Shown one piece after another: positions 58,417 to 64,000 of a stretch of DNA of 64,000 bases (position 1 is the first letter of the stretch; the number at the start of each line of letters is the position of its first letter). The position numbers and the translations under genes are program-made. The notes beneath the pieces were generated by a model, which searched no databases, had not been told where the DNA came from, and was given only the letters and a program-made list of their open reading frames with translations. This DNA comes from AP-15 sp963747735 (GTDB lineage: Bacteria > Pseudomonadota > Alphaproteobacteria > ATCC43930 > CGMCC-115725), in NCBI GenBank assembly GCA_963747735.1, contig CAVVGE010000001.1, forward strand, positions 620,001 to 684,000, in the 5' to 3' direction.

Positions 58417-59049
58417 ATGGCCAAAGGTCTGCTGATTGCGGCGTTCGATTTTACCGGAGCCGCCGAGGATGAATTCAACGATTGGTACGATCTCGAGCAC
58501 ATTCCCGAGCGCGAGAGCGTCCCCGGATTTTTGACCTGCCGGCGCTGGATCGGCGCCGGCGACCCGAAGCAGTCGGTGGCGCTCTACGACCTCGCCGGCC
58601 TCGCCGTGCTGCAGAGCGCCGCCTACCGCGCGATCGGCGGCGAGAATTTGTCGCCTTGGTCAAAGCGGGTGACCGCGAAGTGCCGGCGCCTCTTGCGCTT
58701 CGAGGGCGAAGAAATCCTGCTCGGCGAAAACGCCGCGCCGGATGCCGAGGGCTTGCTGCTGGTCGGGATGACGCCGGCGCCCGAGATCGAGACCGAATTC
58801 AACGCCTGGTACGACACCGAGCACGTGCCGGCGCTCGCTCGCGTGCCGGGCGTCTTGTCTGCGCGCCGCTTCCGGGCCGCCGCCGGCAACCCGGAATACG
58901 TAGCACTTTATCATCTGACAGCGCCGGAGGTGCCCGGCGGCGCCGAATGGAAGCGGGCCAGCGAGGCCAGCGCGATGCCCGACCGGATCCGCCCGCAGAT
59001 TACCAACCGGCTGCGCCTCCTCTGCCGCCGATACCGGCGGTCGGCTTAG
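58417..59049 (+). CDS. EthD/dabb-like dimeric alpha-beta barrel protein, internally duplicated
   Basis: 210 residues from the ATG at 58417 (GAGGAGGAG ribosome site). The protein contains two similar halves: EDEFNDWYDLEHIPERESVP near 15 and ETEFNAWYDTEHVPALARVP near 125, each followed by a GxLxxRR strand (GFLTCRRWIG, GVLSARRFRA). The repeated WYDxEHxP motif is typical of ferredoxin-like barrel proteins of the EthD type, which help degrade aromatic or ether compounds, and some bind intermediates. Here the barrel is made in one chain by duplication. The substrate is unknown. Confidence 0.7.
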   Translation: MAKGLLIAAFDFTGAAEDEFNDWYDLEHIPERESVPGFLTCRRWIGAGDPKQSVALYDLAGLAVLQSAAYRAIGGENLSPWSKRVTAKCRRLLRFEGEEILLGENAAPDAEGLLLVGMTPAPEIETEFNAWYDTEHVPALARVPGVLSARRFRAAAGNPEYVALYHLTAPEVPGGAEWKRASEASAMPDRIRPQITNRLRLLCRRYRRSA

Positions 59050-59060
59050 CGTCGTCCGCC

Positions 59061-59783
59061 ATGCGGTACGAGCTTTATTACTGGGGCGGGATTCAGGGGC
59101 GCGGCGAGCTTGTCCGCTTGGCGCTGGAGGAAGCCGGCGCCGAATATGTCGATGTCGCGCGCGAAGCGGGCGGCGACGGCGGGATGATGCAGCTTCTCGA
59201 TGGCGAGGAGATCGAGCGCCCGCCCTTTGCACCGCCGTTTTTGCGCGCGGGGAAGCTCGTCATCGCGCAGACCGCGAACATCCTCGCATATCTCGGCGCG
59301 CACCACCGGCTGGCGCCGACCGCGGAGGCCGGCCGGGTCTGGGCGCACCAGCTGCAATTGACGATCGCCGATCTGGTGGACGAGGCCCACGACACCCACC
59401 ACCCGATCGCCAGCAGCCTCTATTACGAAGACCAGCGCAGCGAAGCCAAAGCCCGCGCCGCCGATTTTCTGCGCTCGCGCGCGCCGAAATATCTCGGCTA
59501 TTTCGAGCGGGTGCTGGCGCGCAACCCGTCGGGCGACCGCCACCTCGTCGGCGCGCGGCTGTCCTATCCCGATTTGTCGCTGTTTCAGGTGGTCGCGGGA
59601 TTGCGCTACGCCTTCCCGCGCGCGATGGCCGGGCTCGAAGCCCGCCAGCCCCGAATTGTCGCCTTGCACGACCGGGTCGCGGCGCGACCGCGCGTCGCCA
59701 CTTATCTCGCCTCGAACCGGCGGATAGCATTCAACGAGCACGGCATCTTCCGCCATTACCCGGAGCTCGACAGCGCGGCTTAG
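59061..59783 (+). CDS. Glutathione S-transferase family protein
   Basis: 240 residues from the ATG at 59061, 11 bases after the previous stop. An N-terminal thioredoxin-like domain (YELYYWGGIQGRGELVRLAL; QTANILAYLG near 70 with the glutathione-contacting Q-T/S) and a helical C-domain (LVGARLSYPDLSLFQVVAGL near 165) are present. This fits GST families that conjugate glutathione or isomerise intermediates. It is the last gene of the VOC/EthD-like/GST set and probably belongs to a catabolic pathway. Confidence 0.85.
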   Translation: MRYELYYWGGIQGRGELVRLALEEAGAEYVDVAREAGGDGGMMQLLDGEEIERPPFAPPFLRAGKLVIAQTANILAYLGAHHRLAPTAEAGRVWAHQLQLTIADLVDEAHDTHHPIASSLYYEDQRSEAKARAADFLRSRAPKYLGYFERVLARNPSGDRHLVGARLSYPDLSLFQVVAGLRYAFPRAMAGLEARQPRIVALHDRVAARPRVATYLASNRRIAFNEHGIFRHYPELDSAA

Positions 59784-59789
59784 CCTAAT

Positions 59790-59946
59790 CTAGAGCAAGA
59801 TCCGATCAGGTTGCATCAGCCCGTCAGCCCCCCTCAGCCTTCCCTCTCCCCCAATTGGGGGAGAGGGTGGAAGGGTTGGCGAGGCGAAGCCGAGCCTTAC
59901 CCGAAGCTGGGTGAGGGGGGCTCTACCTAATCGGATCATGGTCTAG
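59790..59946. repeat. CTAG-bounded palindromic repeat containing a 26-base perfect palindrome
   Basis: Its ends are CTAGAGCAAGATCCGATCAG (59790-59809) and the approximate reverse complement at 59927-59946 (minus strand CTAGACCATGATCCGATTAG). Inside, 59842-59867 is a perfect palindrome (CCCTCTCCCCCAA with its mirror). It shares the CTAG at 59943-59946 with the next repeat. No coding sequence is visible. Confidence 0.7.
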
Positions 59947-60306
59947 TGGTACCAATCTGACATTTGACGCCCACGCCCCTCTCTCTCGTCGTGCCCGCTT
60001 TCGAGCGTGTGAAGAAATTGCTCTTTCCAAGAAACGTCATTCCGGGGCGGCCCGAAGAGCCTGCCCCCGTGTTCCCGCCAGGGGCAGGCTCTGGCTTGAA
60101 CAGGGGGCCGAGCCCGGAACCCAAGAACACCTGAATTTCCAATATGTTCGACGTCCGGTGTTCATAGGTTCCGGGCTCGCGGCCCTTCGACAGGCTCAGG
60201 AGTGCCCGCGCCCCGGAATGACAACGTTTGGCATTTTTTCCGCGCTCTTTCGCGGGGGCAACGAACAGAAGATGGTAGGAGCCATCTGTCTGGTTTGCAC
60301 CACTAG
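59943..60306. repeat. CTAG-bounded palindromic MITE-like repeat, copy 2
   Basis: Both ends are CTAG with 20-base imperfect inverted repeats (CTAGTGGTACCAATCTGACA against CTAGTGGTGCAAACCAGACA read inwards). The core (about 60001-60255) is the same repeat as 7638-7836. It carries two extra segments absent from copy 1, including a hairpin with a perfect 12-base stem (AGAGCCTGCCCC / GGGGCAGGCTCT) near 60056-60092. Together with the repeat at 59790 it accounts for most of the gene-free stretch 59784-60401. Confidence 0.75.
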
Positions 60307-60401
60307 AGCATGATGCGATCATGGTTGTTGGGCACCGTCGAGGCCAGCCGCACGGCTGCCAGGCACTCCATCCGGGGACAGCGAGCGGCCTCCGCTTTGG
60401 C

Positions 60402-61511
60402 TTATGATGCCACCCGATAGCGATCGACCGTCGCCCGGTTGAAGGCGAGGCCGAGACCGGGGCGGTCGGAGAGCACGATCTCACCGCTCTTGGCATCGAG
60501 CTCGGCGATGCCGTCGAACAGCTTCAGCATCCAGCCCATGTATTCGACGGTCAGCCCGTTCGGCGCCGCGGCGATCAGGTGCGCGTGGATCTCGGGGATG
60601 ACGTGGCTGACGACCGGCAAGTTGAAGGCTTCGGCCATGCCGGCGATCTTGAGCCACGGTGTCACCCCGCCGGCGCGAATGAGGTCGATCATCACGTAAT
60701 CGACCGACCGCGCCTCGATCATATGGCGGAACGGCACGATGCCGTAGACCAGCTCGCCGCCGCAGATCGGCGTCGCGAGCGCCGCATTGACCCGGGCGAT
60801 GCCGGCGTAATCGTCATGCGTCGTCACGTCTTCGAGCCAGAACAGACCCACGCCCGCATCCTCGACCCGCCGGCCGATATCGATCGCCTGCTCCGGCCGC
60901 CAGCGCTGGTTGATGTCGCACATCAATTTGATGTCGGGGCCGAGCGCCTCGCGGAGCTTGACGGCGCGCTCGACCTCTTTTGCCGGAGTCGTGTCGCCGG
61001 GCAGGGCGAGCTGCATCTTGGCCGCGCGAAAGCCCTTCTCCTTGAGCTTTCCAGCCGCCGTCACGACCTGGTCGAGCGCCAGATTGCGCCGCAGCGCGCC
61101 GCTCGCATAGGTGGCGATGCGCTGATGCGCGCCGCCGAGCAATTTCCACAACGGCAGCCCCAGCGCCTTGCCGCGGATGTCCCACAACGCGATGTCGATC
61201 GCCGAGAGCGCCAGCGTGAACATGCCGGCCGGGCCGGCGCCGCCGGCGGCATTGCGCAGCTTGGCGCCGATCGCCTCGACCCGGTGCGGATCCTCGCCGA
61301 TCACCAGCGCCCCCAGATCATCGACCGCGCGCTTCAGCGCGGCGGTGATGGCGCCGCCGTAAAAAGTGACCGCCAGCCCTTCGATGCCGTCATCGGTGCC
61401 GATCTCGACGATGACGATCGGCCGCGCCGCATCCGGGTTCTCCGGCGTGTCGGCCAGCGGGTCGGATTCGGGCAGCAGCAGAATCTGCGAGCGGATGCTC
61501 GATATCCTCAT
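60402..61511 (-). CDS. Mandelate racemase/muconate-lactonising enzyme family protein (paralogue 1)
   Basis: 369 residues, usual enolase-superfamily length. The capping domain is N-terminal. Barrel residues include MQLALPGDTTPAKEVERA near 165, LMCDINQRWRPEQAI near 193 (first metal acid plus N), WLEDVTTHDDY near 220 (second metal acid), ICGGELVYG near 245 (third, in GGE) and LPVVSHVIPEIHAHL near 298 with the HxxPE(I)H motif. The K-x-K base position reads AKMQLA. It probably dehydrates or epimerises a sugar acid or related acid. A close paralogue lies at 62325-63425. Confidence 0.85.
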   Translation of the reverse strand: MRISSIRSQILLLPESDPLADTPENPDAARPIVIVEIGTDDGIEGLAVTFYGGAITAALKRAVDDLGALVIGEDPHRVEAIGAKLRNAAGGAGPAGMFTLALSAIDIALWDIRGKALGLPLWKLLGGAHQRIATYASGALRRNLALDQVVTAAGKLKEKGFRAAKMQLALPGDTTPAKEVERAVKLREALGPDIKLMCDINQRWRPEQAIDIGRRVEDAGVGLFWLEDVTTHDDYAGIARVNAALATPICGGELVYGIVPFRHMIEARSVDYVMIDLIRAGGVTPWLKIAGMAEAFNLPVVSHVIPEIHAHLIAAAPNGLTVEYMGWMLKLFDGIAELDAKSGEIVLSDRPGLGLAFNRATVDRYRVAS

Positions 61512-61537
61512 CGGGTCACCATGGTGTTCGGTTTTGG

Positions 61538-62302
61538 CTAGGCGATCAGCGCGGGCGCTTGCGGCACGGTCTTCCAGAATAGGGCGTCATGGCCGAAAAA
61601 GATCCGGGCGCCGGCCGCCTCGCGGCGGGCGAGACCGGCGAGCGAGGCAAGCATCGCCATGCGGTCGTGAACGCGTTGCGGCAAGCGCCGCTCGCGCAAG
61701 GTCCGGCAGAAATAGCAGGCATCGGCAGCGAGGACGATTTCCCCCGAAGCGAGCCGCAATTTGAGCGACTGGTGCCCCGGCGTGTGGCCGTAGGTCGGCA
61801 GGCAGACGACGCTGCCGTCACCAAACAAATCGTGCTCGCCGTCGATCAGAATGACCCTGTGCCCGAGATCGAAATCGGCCCGGTTGAAACCGTTCGCCGC
61901 CGCGAGGTCGGGGTCGCGTCCCGCTTCCCATTCCCGCCGCTGAACCACCAAGGATGCGTTGGGCATTAGCGCGTTGCCGCCGGCATGGTCGAAATGGAGA
62001 TGCGAATTGACGACGACGTCGATCCGCGCCGGGTCGCGGCCGATCGCTTCGAGATGCGCGCCGATGTCTTCGCCGGGCCGGTAGTCGAACGAGAAGAGGC
62101 CGGCGAGCCGCTGTCCGACGCGCCCTTCGGGGTCGTGCTGGCAATCGGGATGCATGCCGGTGTCGAACAGCGCCGTCCCCTTGGGATGCTCGATCAGATA
62201 GGCCGGGATCGGCAATTCGACACGGCCTTCGCCGCCTTCCATCAGCCGCCCGAGATCGCCGTTCAGCCGGCCGCAGGTAAAGGCGAAGAGCTTGACGGCC
62301 AT
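61538..62302 (-). CDS. MBL-fold metallo-hydrolase, N-acyl-homoserine-lactonase-like family
   Basis: 254 residues. The metal-binding motif SHLHFDHAGGNAL near residue 105 (HxHxDH), a later H in YGHTPGHQSLKL near 172, the D in LAADACYF near 192, and a final FFGHDALFW near 238 complete the MBL set. The N-terminal PIPAYLIEHPKGTALFDTGM is typical of AiiA/AttM-type lactonases and of sugar-acid lactonases. Because it is sandwiched between two acid-sugar-dehydratase-type enolases, a lactone formed in the same catabolic path is at least as likely a substrate as a quorum signal. Confidence 0.8.
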   Translation of the reverse strand: MAVKLFAFTCGRLNGDLGRLMEGGEGRVELPIPAYLIEHPKGTALFDTGMHPDCQHDPEGRVGQRLAGLFSFDYRPGEDIGAHLEAIGRDPARIDVVVNSHLHFDHAGGNALMPNASLVVQRREWEAGRDPDLAAANGFNRADFDLGHRVILIDGEHDLFGDGSVVCLPTYGHTPGHQSLKLRLASGEIVLAADACYFCRTLRERRLPQRVHDRMAMLASLAGLARREAAGARIFFGHDALFWKTVPQAPALIA

Positions 62303-62324
62303 GTCCGCCCCCCTGTGGCCCGAT

Positions 62325-63425
62325 TCAGGCGATGCGGTAGCGGTCGATCGTGGAGCGGGCGAATTTGAGGCCGAGGCCGGGTGCCGTCGGCATCAGAAGC
62401 TCGCCGTTCTGCTGGAGCGGCACCTCCTCGAACAGCGGCATCAGCCACGGCATGTATTCGACGGTCAGCCCGTTCGGGATCGCGCCGACCAGGTGGACAT
62501 GCACTTCGGGGATCAGATGGCTGACCACCGGCAGGTTGAACGCCTCGGCCATGCCGGCGACCTTCATCCATTGGGTGACGCCGCCGACCCTGACGAGGTC
62601 GATCATCACGACATCGACCGAGCGGGCTTCGACCATGTGGCGGAACGGGACGATCCCCCACAGATATTCGCCGCCGCAGACCGGTGTCGACAACGCCGCA
62701 GCGATGCGGGCAAGGCCGGCGAAATCATCGGCGGTGGTCACGTCCTCGAGCCAGGACAACCCGACGCCCTCATCCTCGACCCGCCGGCCGATGTCGATCG
62801 CCTGCTCCGGACGCCAGCGCTGGTTGATGTCGCACATCAATTTGATGTCGGGGCCGATCGCGTCCCTCATCCGGCGCATGCGCTCGACCTCCTTTGCCGG
62901 TGTCGTCTCGCCGGGGAGCGCCAGCTGCGTCTTCATCTCGCGCCAGCCGCGGTCCTTGAGCGTGGCGGCGGCCTGGACCACGCGGTCGAGCGAAAGGCCG
63001 CGCATCAAAGCGCCGCTGGCGTAGGTCGGGACCCGGTCGCGCGCACCGCCGAGCAATTTCCACAACGGCAGGTCCATCGACTTGGCGCGCAAATCCCACA
63101 GCGCCGTGTCGATCGCCGAATGCGCCAGGTTGAAGATGCCGCCCGGCCCGGCCGAGCCCGCCGCAGCGCGCAGCTTTGCCGCGACCAACTCGACCCGCAC
63201 CGGGTCCTCGCCGATGGCGAGCGCCCCCAATTCCTCGACTGCGCGCTTCAGGCTCCCCGTCAGCGCACCGCCAAAATAGGTGGCGCCAACGCCGACCGCC
63301 CCGTCGTCGGTCTCGATTTCGAGGGTGACGATCGGCCTTGTGCCGTCCGGGTTTTCCGCAGCACCGGCGAGCGGCTCGTCGGCCGGCAATGCGACGATGT
63401 TGGAACGGATGCCGGTAACCTTCAT
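62325..63425 (-). CDS. Mandelate racemase/muconate-lactonising enzyme family protein (paralogue 2)
   Basis: 366 residues from the ATG at 63425; the frame is open 21 codons further upstream but this start matches the paralogue. It shares CDINQRWRPEQAIDIGRRVE, WLEDVTTADDF, VCGGEYLWGIVPFRHM and PVVSHLIPEVHVHLVGAIPN with paralogue 1, so it has the same metal ligands and HxxPE. Differences lie in the capping domain, which decides the substrate. The two copies around a lactonase-like hydrolase suggest one pathway handling two stereoisomers. Confidence 0.85.
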   Translation of the reverse strand: MKVTGIRSNIVALPADEPLAGAAENPDGTRPIVTLEIETDDGAVGVGATYFGGALTGSLKRAVEELGALAIGEDPVRVELVAAKLRAAAGSAGPGGIFNLAHSAIDTALWDLRAKSMDLPLWKLLGGARDRVPTYASGALMRGLSLDRVVQAAATLKDRGWREMKTQLALPGETTPAKEVERMRRMRDAIGPDIKLMCDINQRWRPEQAIDIGRRVEDEGVGLSWLEDVTTADDFAGLARIAAALSTPVCGGEYLWGIVPFRHMVEARSVDVVMIDLVRVGGVTQWMKVAGMAEAFNLPVVSHLIPEVHVHLVGAIPNGLTVEYMPWLMPLFEEVPLQQNGELLMPTAPGLGLKFARSTIDRYRIA

Positions 63426-63528
63426 CGGGCGGTCCTTATGCGGTTCGACGGGACGGGCGGCGACAGAGTTGCACCGCTCGCCGTGCAAGAAAAGCGGGTT
63501 GGCAAGAAAAGCGGGTTGGTGTGCCCCC

Positions 63529-64000
63529 TCAACCCGGCGGCGCGGCCAGGCTCACGGCCTCGGGCTCCCGACACGGCGCCAGCAGTTGAGCGATGTCCTC
63601 CGATGGCAGGACCGGCCTTTCGCTGTGGCGAAAGCATGATGCGGCGCGGCGCGGGTCGATGCGATAGAGCGGCGGCCGGGCGGTCGCGCATCGCGGCACG
63701 GCGATCGGGCAACGACCGGCGAAATTGCAACCCTGGTCCGGCAGCCCGGCTTCGTCGGATCCTGCTGCGTTCGGCCCCGCTGCGTTCGGCCCCGCTGCGT
63801 TCGGCCCCGCTGGCACATTCCAGTCGCGCACCGTGCTGACGCGCGGTATCGCCGCGACAAGGAGCTGCGTGTACGGATGCTGCGGTGCTTTCACCACCAG
63901 CTCGACATCGCCGGCCTCCACCACCGAGGCGCGAAAGAGGACGAGGATCGTGTCGGCGATCTGATAGGCGGTGGCGAGGTCGTGGGTAATATAGAGAATC
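63529..64000 (-). CDS. Oligo/dipeptide ABC transporter ATP-binding protein, N-terminus beyond window
   Basis: Open from the right window edge to the stop at 63529. The visible part starts just after Walker B (ILYITHDLATAYQIADTILV, the H-loop) and carries the Oligo_HPY-type C-terminus: PQHPYTQLLVAAIPRV, then a GCNFAGRCPIAVPRCATARP block with cysteines typical of the domain. About 157 codons are visible, roughly half the usual 320. A 15-base triplication encodes three AGPNA units in the linker. The upstream subunits would lie to the right. The substrate may serve the enolase/lactonase genes downstream. Confidence 0.85.
   Translation of the reverse strand, partial: ILYITHDLATAYQIADTILVLFRASVVEAGDVELVVKAPQHPYTQLLVAAIPRVSTVRDWNVPAGPNAAGPNAAGPNAAGSDEAGLPDQGCNFAGRCPIAVPRCATARPPLYRIDPRRAASCFRHSERPVLPSEDIAQLLAPCREPEAVSLAAPPG
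63765..63809. repeat. 15-base tandem triplication in the ABC ATPase gene
   Basis: Three exact copies of CTGCGTTCGGCCCCG keep the frame and encode AGPNA three times in a linker before the C-terminal domain. It is a candidate variable-number repeat. Confidence 0.85.

Noticed and set aside
59784..60401. CRISPR array in the repeat-rich stretch
   Set aside because: Repeats are palindromic and different in size, with no regular repeat-spacer spacing; no cas genes are nearby.
59936..60496. A 186-codon open frame across the repeats
   Set aside because: Most of it lies in the palindromic repeat and it overlaps the enolase 3' end; no protein family is recognisable.
61538..62302. Firm call as a quorum-quenching AHL lactonase
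   Set aside because: Family resemblance alone does not fix the substrate, and the neighbours point to acid or lactone catabolism.

Overview
This is a GC-rich window from a soil- or plant-type alphaproteobacterium (Rhizobiales or Rhodospirillales grade). The grounds are the Bug-type and branched-chain-type binding proteins, the MR/MLE enolases and GMC oxidoreductase, the small alphaproteobacterial XRE regulators, and dispersed 'cattccggggc...gagcccggaa' palindromic repeats of a kind I associate with Bradyrhizobium-like genomes. No rRNA, tRNA or CRISPR array was seen.

Layout. (1) 1-6.5 kb is accessory metabolism and transport: a TPR protein cut by the window edge, a GNAT, a TauE/SafE permease, a drug-type MFS pump and two tandem paralogous MFS carboxylate-type carriers. 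(2) 6.56-9.45 kb is an insertion hot spot: an IS481 element and a broken IS1182 element, each sitting in a CTAG target at either end of a palindromic MITE-like repeat. (3) 9.5-20.1 kb holds a secreted TonB_C-like protein, a di-haem oxidoreductase, a periplasmic binding protein with a GMC oxidoreductase, a low-GC pair (membrane pentapeptide-repeat protein plus an unknown), an LLM flavoprotein, an EAL protein and an alpha/beta hydrolase. (4) 20.4-53.9 kb is a surface-polysaccharide locus flanked by two XRE paralogues. (5) 53.9-64 kb is an MscS-cNMP channel and a catabolic region: Bug protein, enoyl-CoA hydratase, VOC, EthD-like, GST, two paralogous enolases around a metallo-hydrolase, and an Opp/Dpp ATPase cut by the right edge.

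The polysaccharide locus reads right to left as a nearly gapless operon (53270 down to 28472). A regulator and a NusG/RfaH-like antiterminator come first. They are followed by a fused WbpB-WbpD-like enzyme with a WbpE-like aminotransferase (diacetamido-uronate synthesis), a Wzm/Wzt-type exporter, glycosyltransferases, a secreted D-glucuronyl C5-epimerase-like protein, an MBOAT/SGNH O-acylation pair, a methyltransferase, AsnB-type amidotransferases, three SDR epimerases and a WecB/WbpI-type epimerase. Together they suggest an exported, amidated, O-acylated and partly C5-epimerised uronate polymer. Two more genes of this kind (a CgeB-like transferase and a third AsnB) lie beyond a lower-GC three-gene insert at 24737-28076. 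That insert looks like an ABC-three-component (ABC-3C) conflict system with an Mrr-like nuclease effector, an apparent defence insertion into the glycan operon.

Six single-base homopolymer frameshifts hit four genes of the glycan locus and I see none elsewhere outside the IS. They are either real decay or phase variation, or assembly errors. Neighbouring stop/start overlaps let the intended reading frames be reconstructed.
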